From Mesotaenium endlicherianum (lineage: Eukaryota; Streptophyta; Zygnematophyceae; Zygnematales; Mesotaeniaceae), in contig WELA01002856.1 of the NCBI GenBank assembly GCA_009602735.1, positions 124,001 through 188,000 on the forward strand: a stretch of 64,000 bases of DNA. Direction: 5' to 3'. The position numbers and the translations under genes are program-made. The stretch's first letter is position 1, and each line of letters starts with the position of its first letter. This document shows, piece by piece, positions 43,639-54,161 of the stretch. Under the pieces are notes generated by a model that was not told where the DNA came from, made no database searches, and saw nothing but the letters and a program-made list of their open reading frames with translations.

Positions 43639-44520
43639 AGTTATCAGAGTCTTCTTTGTATGGTAAGGACAAGGTCTCAGACTAGCAACTCCCGAGACAT
43701 GGAGAACCAGGATAACGAGAATGTCCAAATCCAGGCGGGAAGCCATGTAGCGGGAACCCGTACCTATTCTGAAGCAGTGGCAGAACCTGCAGCTAGAGAG
43801 GCTGCAGATGAGGCAGCAGCTATTGCCGCAGTCGCAGCACAGCAAGCTGAGGAGGAGAGAGCCAGATCAGAAGCTAAACAATTAGCAAAGGCTGCTGGAG
43901 ATACAGAAAGGAGGGAAAGACAGCCAACCGACGAGCGCACTGTTGAAGAACTTAAGGCATCCAGGGCCAATGTTCTGAACCCACCCCCTGCTGTACAACT
44001 CAATGTACCCCTAGGTCAAACACGTGACAGGCTGAATGCGGCAGGACTTGCTGCTGCAGGAGCGAGAGGGATTGTTGACGACACTACTCAGCGCGTAGAT
44101 GCCAATGCTGCTGCTGCATTTGCTAGACTACCACCCCAGAGTGTAGACTTGGGAGCATTGTTCGTTCAAATGCAGTCGCAAATGGCGACCATGTATCAGT
44201 CCCAACAGGAGGACAAAAGAATCATAATGTCCCTACTCCGGGACAGAGACCAACTGGGGTCTCACACCACTAGTGGTGGTGGCCGAGGGCCTAGTAAGCC
44301 CAAGCCGAAACCTCCCCAGGACTATGATCCTGAGGGAAACAGAAAATATTACCTGATCAAGTTTCTCGCGGATGTTGAGCAGTGGCTGGAGAACTACCCA
44401 GAACTGCAAGATTACGAGAAGGTCAGGCACACCGGTGCGCTACTGAAAGGCAGTGCCGCAGACTGGTGGCTTTACTGGAAGGAAGAGCGTAAGGCTCGGC
44501 AACTCGGTGACCCTACGTGG

Positions 44521-45503
44521 GTAGAGTTTGTCGAGAAGTTGCATGAGAAGTTTGATGTCATCAACCAGCAGGAGAAAGCTATCTATGCGATGATCTCCCT
44601 GACACTGAAGCAGACCACTTCAGTTGCTGAGTTTGCTCAAAAGTTCCAAGAGAACATGATGAAGCAGCCTGATTTGCCAGAACGATATAGGATAGCATAC
44701 TTCAGGTATGGCTTGAAATCCGAGGTCTCTGGTCATTTTGCAGGGTTACGCCGCACGCCGTACAGGCCGACCTTTGTATGCTTATATAAGCGTACTGAGT
44801 AAGTACGCACGTACTAAGCGTACGAAAAGCTCATCACTCGTGCACGCCGGTCAGGAACGCCATGACGTTTTCACGTCAGGCACCGCTTTGTTTCACTCGT
44901 GGTAGAGTTTGTCGAGAAGTTGCATGAGAAGTTTGATGTCATCAACCAGCAGGAGAAAGCTATCTATGCGATGATCTCCCTGACACTGAAGCAGACCACT
45001 TCAGTTGCTGAGTTTGCTCAAAAGTTCCAAGAGAACATGATGAAGCAGCCAGATTTGCCAGAACGGTATAGGATAGCATACTTCAGGTATGGCTTGAAAT
45101 CCGAGGTCTCTGGTCATTTTGCAGGGTTACGCCGCACGCCGTACAGGCCGACCTTTGTATGCTTATATAAGCGTACTGAGTAAGTACGCACGTACTAAGC
45201 GTACGAAAAGCTCATCACTCGTGCACGCCGGTCAGGAACGCCATGACGTTTTCACGTCAGGCACCGCTTTGTTTCACTCGTGGTAGAGTTTGTCGAGAAG
45301 TTGCATGAGAAGTTTGATGTCATCAACCAGCAGGAGAAAGCTATCTATGCGATGATCTCCCTGACACTGAAGCAGACCACTTCAGTTGCTCAGTTTGCTC
45401 AAAAGTTCCAGGAGAACATGATGAAGCAGCCAGACTTGCCAGAAAGGTATAGGATAGCATACTTTAGGTATGGCTTGAAATCCGAAGTCTCCGGTCATTT
45501 CGC
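44521..45503 (+). repeat. 381-bp tandem repeat: 221 bp of gag plus a 160-bp foreign insert
   Basis: GTAGAGTTTG starts at 44521, 44902 and 45283, an exact 381-bp period. Each of the first two units is 221 bp of gag followed by the same 160-bp non-gag sequence (44742-44901 and 45123-45282). A third gag segment follows. The first two units are nearly identical; the third gag segment carries more differences. The insert is absent from C2. Confidence 0.92.
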
Positions 45504-45876
45504 TAAGAAGAAGTATGAGAAACTGGCTGACTTGATTCAGGATGCTGATGCCTGGGATAAACAGCAGTTCAATCACAAGCGCCAGAGTAATGCTTTGGTG
45601 TCTAAGATTGTCAAAAAGTCCCACAGTTCCTACAATGCAGTTGAAGGAGACCAGGCTGAGGATGATCAGGGTGATGAATATGAGTTTGAGTATAATGCTA
45701 TACAGTCTAGAGGTAGAGGTGGTTTCTCTCGAGGCGGCTATGGAAGAGGTGGTGGTAGGACTAAGCCGAGATCAGCCTCAGCAAAATCTGTTTGCTTCCA
45801 TTGCCAGCAAACGGGTCACTTCAGATAGCAGTGTCCAGTCAAGCACCTCCCAAAGCTCAAGAGAAAAGACCTGCCA

Positions 45877-45880
45877 TTAA
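45877..45880 (+). repeat. TTAA target duplication, left of piggyBac
   Basis: Pairs with 49199-49202. C2 shows the single unfilled TTAA at the matching place (CCTTTAAAAGACAGC, about 60826-60840). Confidence 0.95.
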
Positions 45881-45892
45881 CACTAGCTTTAC
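45881..45892 (+). repeat. piggyBac left terminal inverted repeat
   Basis: CACTAGCTTTAC, 12 of 12 matched by the right end. Confidence 0.95.
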
Positions 45893-46178
45893 GGTGGGTC
45901 CTTTTTTGGTTCTGGAACCATAATTTGTCCCATAACTAGGTCATTTTCTACGGGCCCTAACCTTAATTTATTTTTATCCAAATTACCTGAAAATAGGCTC
46001 CCTAGGAGCACTAACACGTGAACCCTACCGGCAAATTAGAGACAGGGCAAACGGACAAGTATCGACGGAGATACTTCAAATTGCCGGCCAAGAACAGTGC
46101 TAAGTTTGGTTCAATATTCACCTTCACTTTCGATCTTTTTCACTCTCTGTTGATTGTCGATTGCAGACTCAAACAGCC

Positions 46179-48524
46179 ATGGCTGCCATGGCTTCTTCTT
46201 GTACAGGCTTTGTAGTAGAGGTAGGCACTAAGATACTCACTCCTAGCAAGATTTGGGGTGAGAGTTGGGCTGCGCAAGAGTTCGGAGAGCACTATGAAGA
46301 GTTCTTTTTGGTAGGAATTCTTGAAGAAGAGGTGCATAAAACAAAGGAAACCAAGTATAAAATCTACTTTGGGTACGATGGGGAGTACAAAACATGGGGT
46401 CGCAAGCAGATACTACAATATGTGCCCATTGTACCCGAGTTTAGGTGGTTTTGCCCTTATGAGGGAGTAGTGAGGGTGGAGGCTTCTTCTAACCCAATTT
46501 TGCAAGAAACTAGCAGTAGAGCATTTCAAGTGACACCTGTCACTCCTGTCACTCAAAGCACCCCTGAAGTCACTGATACACCACAAGCAGATGCATCTGA
46601 GGCTGAGACAGAGTCAGACTCGGCCTTAGATCCTGCAGAACCAAGGCGAAAGAGAGGTAGACCTGCAAAACAGACTGGACCAGACATGAGTGTGCCCTGC
46701 AATAGAGAGGAGAGGAAAAACAGAGTGGTAGTGGCAAGAGAGGGTGCAAAGAAGAGAGCACACAAAGGCTACAGGAAGAAGAAGAATAGGGTCTCAGATG
46801 AAGAAGAATTCAGCAGTGACTCGGAGCTGGAGTCCGAAGGTGAGCCCCTGGTGGCAACTCAAGATGAAGAACAAGTGCTGGAGCCTGTGACGCCTGTGGA
46901 GCCAGCAAATAGAGGAGGAGAAGAGTACAGCTGGAGACCTGCAGAGGAAGGTGAAGTGCCCCCATGGTTGGTTAAGCCTGTCAGTACTGTGGGCACAGGC
47001 CTGGTCAGAGTCAGTACCAGGCTGTTTCATACATTCAGCCCATTTGCTGTGCTTTGTCTCTTGGTTGGTATAGAGTGGTATGACCAGATGGCTGCTGCAA
47101 CAAATGAGTATGCTCAAAATGAAGGTGCTAAGAAATGGGTCATTCTTACCACCAGTGAGCTCATTCTGTGGCATGGGCTATGCATTGCTATGGCACTCAA
47201 CCCTTTGCCTAGGTATACAATGTATTGGAGAAGTGACAGTTTTGGTCCTGTACTATTTCCAGCTTTTGGAAAGTACATGTCCAGAGATAGGTGGGTCCAG
47301 ATAAAGTCCTACTTGCACATCATTTCAAATGCTGGTAGAGATGTGTTTCCTACAGCTTCTGGAGAATATAGGCTATGGCAGTGTCAGCCATTCATAGACT
47401 TGCTCAAGAGTACATTCAAGCAATACTATAATCCAGGTGAGCACTTGACTATAGATGAGCGGCTTATCCCGACTAGAAACAGACAATGCCCAGTCCGGGT
47501 GTATTGTCCAAAAAAGCCTTATAAGTTTGGTATTGAGTTGTTTACTTTGGTTGACAGTATAACATACTATTGCTACGATTTTGTAGTATTTGACAAGGTC
47601 AAGAGACCAGGCAGGAATACTACGGTTGTGTTGGAGATGGTGAGCACTTTGCCCCAGGGGCAGACTTACAGCTTTGTCTTAGACAGAGGCTTTACTAGCC
47701 CTGTACTTGTAAGAGAGTTGTCTAACCTAGGTCATGGAGCTACTGGTACTGTTGTCAGTAGAAAGCACTATCCTATCAAGGACCTGGTCCTAGATGTACC
47801 TGCAGGCGAGAGAGAGGCAGAACAGGGCAGCTTCAAGGCCCTCGTGAGTGATTGGCCTGAACAAGTAGCAGTTGTCTGGCAGGACAAGAAGCCAGTCTAC
47901 TTCTTGTCTAACTGTAGAGGCTTGAATGTGGTTGAAGTTGAGAGAAGGCAGAAGGGAGGAGAGACTAGCACTATACCTGCTCCTGATATTGTGAAGCACT
48001 ATAACCAGTACAAAGACGCCGTTGACCAATTTGACAAACTTTGCTTGAGGGACAACTATTCAGTAGAGACAGAGCAGGTCGCTAGGAAGTGGTGGCACCG
48101 CTTGTACTGGGGCCTGTTTGACGGTGCCATTGCAAATGCATACATCTTGTATGAGCTGGCTCATCCTGGTGCTGACAGATATTCTTTCATGTTGCGGCTA
48201 GTGAAAGAGATGTCGGAGTGGGTACATCCTCGCGACAGGCAGACAAGATCAAGTTCAGCAGGAGCTTCTGGAGAGCAGAGATGGACTGGCAGGCACTTCC
48301 CAAACAAGGTCAACAAAGGAGAGAGAAGGTCTTGTGTAGTGTGCTCTGCTAAGAAGTTTGACAAAGGGGCTGCAGGCAGGAAGAGTAGATGTCAGTACAT
48401 GTGTATGCCCTGCAACGTCATCTTGCACCCTAGTCCCTGCTTTGAGATCTACCACACTACCAAGAACATTGACCATGTGGATGTAGGCAGGAAGAGGTTG
48501 CCTAATGGCTGCCCTAAGAAGTAG
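46179..48524 (+). CDS. piggyBac transposase
   Basis: 781 residues from the ATG at 46179 (MAAMASSC), which has a good context (GCCATGG). The frame is open a little further up but has no earlier ATG. The N-terminal about 100 residues look like a small Tudor/agenet-type barrel (GFVVEVGTKIL; YKIYFGYDGEYKTWGRKQ). A basic/acidic linker holds an AT-hook-like KRGRPAKQ (about 155-163). The DDE_Tnp_1_7 fold spans about 290-680, with the acidic triad at about D426 (TIDERLIPTRNR), D502 (VLDRGFTSPVL) and D616 (YKDAVDQFD), spaced like piggyBac 268/346/447. A C-terminal Cys/His cluster (CVVC...CQYMCMPC...H...C, about 717-760) matches the family's DNA-binding domain. No break is seen. Confidence 0.95.
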   Translation: MAAMASSCTGFVVEVGTKILTPSKIWGESWAAQEFGEHYEEFFLVGILEEEVHKTKETKYKIYFGYDGEYKTWGRKQILQYVPIVPEFRWFCPYEGVVRVEASSNPILQETSSRAFQVTPVTPVTQSTPEVTDTPQADASEAETESDSALDPAEPRRKRGRPAKQTGPDMSVPCNREERKNRVVVAREGAKKRAHKGYRKKKNRVSDEEEFSSDSELESEGEPLVATQDEEQVLEPVTPVEPANRGGEEYSWRPAEEGEVPPWLVKPVSTVGTGLVRVSTRLFHTFSPFAVLCLLVGIEWYDQMAAATNEYAQNEGAKKWVILTTSELILWHGLCIAMALNPLPRYTMYWRSDSFGPVLFPAFGKYMSRDRWVQIKSYLHIISNAGRDVFPTASGEYRLWQCQPFIDLLKSTFKQYYNPGEHLTIDERLIPTRNRQCPVRVYCPKKPYKFGIELFTLVDSITYYCYDFVVFDKVKRPGRNTTVVLEMVSTLPQGQTYSFVLDRGFTSPVLVRELSNLGHGATGTVVSRKHYPIKDLVLDVPAGEREAEQGSFKALVSDWPEQVAVVWQDKKPVYFLSNCRGLNVVEVERRQKGGETSTIPAPDIVKHYNQYKDAVDQFDKLCLRDNYSVETEQVARKWWHRLYWGLFDGAIANAYILYELAHPGADRYSFMLRLVKEMSEWVHPRDRQTRSSSAGASGEQRWTGRHFPNKVNKGERRSCVVCSAKKFDKGAAGRKSRCQYMCMPCNVILHPSPCFEIYHTTKNIDHVDVGRKRLPNGCPKK

Positions 48525-48537
48525 TACCATTGGTAGC

Positions 48538-48543
48538 AATAAA
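48538..48543 (+). terminator. Poly(A) signal AATAAA of the piggyBac gene
   Basis: AATAAA 14 bases after the transposase stop codon. Confidence 0.55.
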
Positions 48544-49186
48544 GACTCAAAATACAATTTTTTTTGCACACATTATGTGCTCTAAACTTCAATTTTGACG
48601 ACTCGTCCATGGGGCCTAATGTGGTAGAAGTCATTATTTTTGCTTGACATAATTTTACTGCTCTTGTGTAATAGGATGGTAGAGTACCTAGTTATGAATG
48701 CTCCGAAACTTATTTGAATGCATTCCATCAAGTTGTGGAAATTATATGACTCATTTAGTGAAGCTGCATGGTGCATCTCTTAGTGAAATTATGGGACCAT
48801 GTCCAAAAAGCTGGTGTCAGTTTTGGGCCTAAACTTTAGCATGTTAGCGTATACAAAGTATTGAATGAAATGAAAATCTGTCAAGTGCAGTGTGGTCACT
48901 ACATCAGGATGTATGCTAGGAAAAATCAGGACCTTGAAATCTGTTGTACTTCTCCGCATATTGCGCCCAAAAGAAATGTACCTTTTGCGGGTCACACGTG
49001 TGTTACCTTTCAAGTACAAAAAAGTACAATGAAAAATGCCGCAAAAATCGGAAAAAGTACATTGCCAGAATCCTTATTCAAAGGACATTTCAAATATATA
49101 TCACTTTCACATACCACATAAGTACTCTATTTATCATTAGCATCCAAAGAAGGGCTGTTATGAGGTTGGTTTTGGTCCCAGTGGCA
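48544..49186. other. piggyBac 3' non-coding region
   Basis: About 640 bp, AT-rich, with no credible ORF. It ends in the right inverted repeat. Confidence 0.6.
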
Positions 49187-49198
49187 GTAAAGCTAGTG
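49187..49198 (-). repeat. piggyBac right terminal inverted repeat
   Basis: GTAAAGCTAGTG, the exact reverse complement of the left end, followed by TTAA (49199-49202). Confidence 0.95.
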
Positions 49199-49202
49199 TT
49201 AA

Positions 49203-51140
49203 AAGACAGCAACAGTCAGTTCTCCAGTCTACTGACTGTGAGGATGCTAGAGATAGTGAGTCGTCACTAGCTGCCCTTGTAGCAGGTATCATGGGTCCTG
49301 CTTATCTGGATTCACTATGCATGCCTGACAACCGGATAAAGGAGACCATCAGCAATATAGACATCCAGAGAGTGCACACTTTGAATACTCTTGTTCCACC
49401 TGATGTCCAACATTTCTTTGCTAAGTCGGGAGAACAATGCGAAAGTGAGGAAAAGACAATCCCCCCTATCCTACTGCATTGCATGATTGCAGGTAGGAAG
49501 GTGAGGGCATTTGTTGACGGAGGGGCGTCACATACTTTTATCCAAAAGGACTTACTTAAGCGGCTAAGGCTGCCTACTGTCACCCGAGGGAATAGAAATA
49601 TATTCATTGGAGATGCCTCAAGTATCCCGGGAGGAGTTATAACCAAGCCTATTGAGGTCCAGTTAGGTTCTGGCATTGCAGTTCTAACTGAAACGCTTAC
49701 TATTGAGGTACTCAACACTAGCTTTTATGATCTCGTGCTAGGCAGGTCCTGGCTTAATAGACATCAAGCTGAAGTGTGTTGGAGCAGAAGTACAGTTTAT
49801 GTGAAAGGAGCCAGTGATGGGCAGACTCACTTGGCACCCACCAGTGCTCTTCCTCTTGTCCTGTGTGGATGGCAACTGAAGGAAAAGAAGAGGCTTCCAG
49901 AAGGATGCAAGTTGCTGAATGCAATGGAGTTCGTCAAAAGCTGGAACCAGAAGGAAGACAGAATGTTCTGTCTGCTGCTAAGAGAGGTACCTCCTCAACC
50001 TGAAGAAGTGGTTGAGAAAAAGGTACACCCTCCGGAACACCCTACTGCTGCAAACATTGTTGCTCAGTACACGGATGTGTTTAATATGCCTCCAGGACTA
50101 CCCCCTAAGCGGGAAGTAGATCATAGGATTGATTTATTACCTGGTAGCCAGCCACCCTGGCAACGCACGTATGGCTTGTCTTATTTGGAGAGTGAGGAGT
50201 TGAAAACACAGAGTGCAGAGCTGGAAGAAAATGGTTACATTTCTCCCAGTAAATCACCGTACGGCGCACCTATCCTATTTGTTAAGAAAAAGGATGGCAG
50301 TATGCGGATGTGTGTGGATTACAGAGCCCTGAACAGAATTACAGTAAAGAACAAGTATGCTTTACCCAGAATCGAGGACTTGCTTGATACCCTGTCTGGC
50401 GCTAAGGTGTTCAGTAAGATAGATCTCAAGAGTGGTTATCATCAAATCAGAATTGCTGAGGGGGATGAACACAAGACTGCTTTCCGCACACGTTATGGAC
50501 ACTATGAGTTCAACGTGATGCCATTTGGACTGACTAATGCTCCTGCTACCTTTATGGGTGCTATGAATGACATTTTCAGACCTTATTTGGATAAGTTTGT
50601 GCAAGTTTTCCTGGATGATATTTTAATTTTCTCTAAAGATGAAGCTCAGCACACTGAACACTTAAAGAAAGTGCTGGACACTCTGCGGAAAAATCACTTG
50701 TATGCTAAAATGAGCAAGTGTGATTTCTTTAAGGAAAGTATTGAATTCTTAGGCCACGTTGTCAGTAAAGAGGGCATCAGTGTGGATCCTAAGAAAGTCC
50801 AGACCATAAGGGACTGGCCAGTACCACAGTCTGTCTCTGAAGTTAGATCCTTCCTCGGGTTGGCTAACTACTATAGGAGATTTATTGAGAATTATTCCAC
50901 AAAGGCCAGTAAACTGACTGACCTTACTAAGAAAGACATCGGGTATGTGTGGGGGGAAGAGCAGCAGGCTGCCTTCCAGACCCTTAAAGATGCCCTTTGC
51001 TCTGCCCCAGTGCTAGCCGTGTATGACCCCAGCAAACCGGTGCAGGTGGTTACTGATGCCTCTGATTTTGCCATGGGTGCTATTTTGTTGCAGCCTGCTG
51101 ACAAAACCACAAAGGATGATAAGATACGGCAGGAGTAGCA
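49203..51140 (+). pseudogene. C1 protease, RT and RNase H start
   Basis: Protease ([20 protein letters not shown]), a [18 protein letters not shown] segment, the pre-RT linker ([20 protein letters not shown]), RT ([67 protein letters not shown]), connection ([19 protein letters not shown]) and RNase H start ([18 protein letters not shown]). A long open stretch covers most of it. From about 49920 on it is almost identical to C2. Part of a broken element. Confidence 0.92.
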
Positions 51141-52300
51141 TCCTGTGTTGTATGAGTCTATGAAATTTAATCCCGCGGAGATTAATTACTCAGTGCATGA
51201 TAAGGAGCTGCTAGCTATCATTCATGTGCTCAAACAGTGGAGAGCATACTTACATGGTAAAGCCTTTAAGGTGATTACAGATCATCTAGCTCTGACCCAC
51301 TTTCAGAAGAAGTCCAAGCTGTCGAGGAGGGAGAACCGCTGGAGCCAGATGCTGGAGCAGTTCCAAGTCCAGATCGACTACCAGGGAAGTTGAATCCTGC
51401 TAATGCTCTCTCGAGAAGACGTGACTTGCAAGAAAGGAACTTCAGTCAGCATGCTGTAGATAAAGTCCTGTGTGCACTCACTTCACTAAAGTCCTTCCTA
51501 GAACAACTTAGGAAAGCCTACCTTTCTGACCCAACATTTGAGCCCAGCCCCACTACTGGTGTGTGTCGTGCTACTGCACTCGGGTATAAGCTTAAAGGAG
51601 GGGTCTGGGTGATCGAAACCACTTCAGGCAAGCTGAAGCTGGTCATTTCTAATAACTTGGAAATAGGGTCTCTCTTACTGAGTCAAGCGCATGACAGTCT
51701 CCTGGGTGGACATTTGGGGCAGGCCAAAACTGTTGGCAAATTGGCAAAACATTATCACTGGGAGGGGTTACCCCGGGAGGTCTTGAAATATGTGAAGTCC
51801 TGTGACCAGTGTCAGAGAAATAAGTCTCGGCACACACCACCCGGAGGTCTCTTGCAACCGCTGCCCATCCCAGCTGGACGCTGGGAAACTATATCCATGG
51901 ACTGGGTGGTCTCACTACCAAGAACTGCCAATGGGCATGATTCAATATTGGTAGTAGTGGATAAACTGACAAAAATGGTCATTTTTACCCCCACAACTGT
52001 CAAAGTAACTGCACTCAAAACAGCGAGACAGTTCTACAACCATGTAGTATGCCAACATGGGCTACCCTCTAATATAATCTTAGGCAGAGACTCGAAATTT
52101 ACCTCTTAGTTCTGGAGAGCTTAATGGGGTTAATGGGAGTTAGGCAGCTGCTCAGCACAGCAAACCACCCTCAGACTGATGGGCAGACTGAGAGAACTAA
52201 CCGAGTTCTGTAGGAAGTACTCAGAGCCTATATTAACCAAACACAAGATAATTGGGATGACCTGTTACCTCAAATCCAGTTTGCGGTCAACAGTGCAGTG
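51141..52300 (+). pseudogene. C1 RNase H end and integrase
   Basis: RNase H ([40 protein letters not shown]), integrase zinc-binding ([28 protein letters not shown]) and core ([35 protein letters not shown] near 52170-52205). Same order as C2 and C3. Broken fossil. Confidence 0.88.
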
Positions 52301-52987
52301 CACGCGTCAACGGGCAAAACTCCTTTTGAACTGAGCCTGGGTAGAGTCCCTAAGTCTCCTTTAGATGTGCTAGGGGAATCTTTAACTGAAGGAATTGACA
52401 CTCCGGTCTCCCTCCAGTTAACCCAGGAGTTTGCTGACACCCTGTCAGAAGTCCAACAAAACCTGTACAAAGCCCAAGAAAACCAACAAAAATACGCTAA
52501 TCAACACCGTCGGGAGCTGACATTTTCTATGGGCAATTTAGTCAAACTGCATTCTCAGCACCTGTACCTCCCTGGTGTGGTCAAGACTAAGCTTGGCCCT
52601 GTCTGGGTCGGTCCATATTCGGTAGTGCGTCGTGTCGGTCAGAATGCTTACAAATTGAACATGTCAGCGGACTACAAGGGTCACCCGGTCTTTAATGTCT
52701 CCTTCCTGGAACCATACATCAAAGGTGATACACTGTTTACAGGTCGGTCACCTGTCCAACCGGGACCGGTCCCCGCTATGCGGGACGGCGACCCTGAGGA
52801 ATATGAGGTCGATGAGATTTTAGACGCTCGCTCGGTCCGTCGATCGTCTAAATATGTCATGAAGTACCTCATCCGATGGAAGGGTTACGATGCCTCTAGA
52901 GACACTTGCGAATTTAAAGACCATTTGACTAATGCCAAAGGGACGTTGAAACGGTTCCACCTTCGGGCGGCTGGAGCACCTCCCTAA
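52301..52987 (+). pseudogene. C1 integrase C-terminal part and chromodomain
   Basis: One open stretch: [19 protein letters not shown], a linker helix, GPY/F region (GPVWVGPYSVVRRVGQNAYK), NVSFLEPYIKGDTLF, then a chromodomain (EYEVDEILDARSVRRSSKYV; LIRWKGYDAS; NAKGTLKRFHLRA). The third chromodomain aromatic differs from the A and B copies, as in many chromovirus chromodomains. Part of a broken element. Confidence 0.88.
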
Positions 52988-53034
52988 CAGTTATTTCAGT
53001 TGACACGGGAAGGTGACAGGAGGTCCTGTCTCCA

Positions 53035-53051
53035 TTTAAGTTGGAGGGGAA
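53035..53051 (+). promoter_or_regulatory. Internal polypurine-like motif after pol, C1
   Basis: TTAAGTTGGAGGGGAAAA, the same core as before the 3' LTR (55795-55807). Confidence 0.6.
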
Positions 53052-53073
53052 AATATATGACAGTTAGTGTGCG

Positions 53074-53815
53074 TGAAAGGGGCAAGGTGCCCTAGTGGAA
53101 GCGTAGTGACTCACAAGGAACAAAGCTAGTTGCAATCATACTCAAGAGTGCGGCATATTACTAACAAAGCTTAGGAAAAATACTCAACATTTTGAGTAGC
53201 AAGAAACTGCTCACAAATGATGTAGAATGAAAGGCCTTGTCATTACAAACCCGTAGAAATTTACAGAAGTGAAAATCTGATAAGAAACAAAGAAGTTATG
53301 CCTATTTATAATTTTCTGCCTAAGTGCTCCTCCCTAGGAGGAAGCTACGGATTTTCCTAAGTGTTCGTCAAATCGTCCCTTCCTGAATATTTGTGAGTAA
53401 GCCAGATCAGTCTAGTCTGACGTGTCGGGCCGAATTGACGTTCACATACATGCATCGACAGTACTAGAATATTCTATCTTAGACGCGCTAGGCTAAACCG
53501 AAACTTCTAGGTAAATCGACCTAGTCGGCACTCTGCGTCAGTCGAACTTACGTGAAGGTTCGAGTTCATTCTAACGGGCCAGATCGCTTGACGCTGTCGA
53601 TCAATCCGACGGTCGCGCTCACCGCGAATTAAGGACAGTCGTCAACCGACCTCATAACTAATTAAACTTCAGAAATCCGTAACTCTCTCAATACTTGACC
53701 AAATTCGATGAACTTTATATCAAATTGACCACCAAAATGCATTTCATACTATTATACAATCAAAACATACTTTCATGAAACTCAAAAATGCACGTTATAA
53801 ACCTATGACCTTACA
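53074..53815 (-). mobile_element. Solo LTR, family A, reverse, TSD GTGCG
   Basis: 742 bp, TGAAAGGGGC to GACCTTACA, the reverse complement of the A LTR, flanked by a perfect GTGCG (53069-53073, 53816-53820). It lies in C1 between pol and the extra ORF. Confidence 0.95.
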
Positions 53816-53838
53816 GTGCGAGAGCGAGAAAGGGACAG

Positions 53839-53922
53839 TTATGTGAACCCTAAGTGTCAGCATAGTGACAGACGGGACGATTATGTGAATCCTAAGTGTC
53901 AGCATAGTGACAGAGGGGACAG
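53839..53922 (+). repeat. 42-bp tandem repeat, two units
   Basis: TTATGTGAA starts at 53839 and 53881; the shared core is CCTAAGTGTCAGCATAGTGA. C3 has only one related unit (near 12890-12910). Confidence 0.8.
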
Positions 53923-54161
53923 CCTGGCCCACATAAAGCACCTTTGGCTGAAGGAAAAAGGGCCTCGCACAGCAATATATCACATAACACACCTGAAAAC
54001 ACATTCACACGGTTATGTTTAGCGCACCGCAACTACGTCAACTTCTAGCAATCACCTTGTAAGGTAAAGGGGAACGAATATACCATACTAATACAAACTT
54101 ACTCTCTTTCTGCAACTCCTATGACTAAGGTCGATATCCTACTGACTTGTGCCCTGGTTAC

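Larger units (their letters stand above)
43660..45880 (+). pseudogene. C1 gag region, with internal tandem repeat
   Basis: Starts ATG ([20 protein letters not shown]), as in C2 at 59374. An Ala/Glu-rich helical region is followed by [20 protein letters not shown] and a capsid region ([34 protein letters not shown]). The segment from [11 protein letters not shown] to VSGHF is present three times (see the 381-bp repeat). Then come an RGG-type stretch and a CCHC knuckle (CFHCQQTGHF). The piggyBac element sits in the sequence after the knuckle. Fossil. Confidence 0.88.
45881..49198 (+). mobile_element. piggyBac-type DNA transposon, complete
   Basis: 3,318 bp. Terminal inverted repeats CACTAGCTTTAC (45881-45892) and its exact reverse complement GTAAAGCTAGTG (49187-49198), flanked by TTAA on both sides. 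A single long transposase ORF (46179-48524) lies inside. It is inserted in the gag-pol spacer of C1, and the C2 copy gives the empty site. piggyBac elements always duplicate TTAA and excise cleanly. Ends, target and ORF all look intact, so it may be able to move. Confidence 0.95.
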
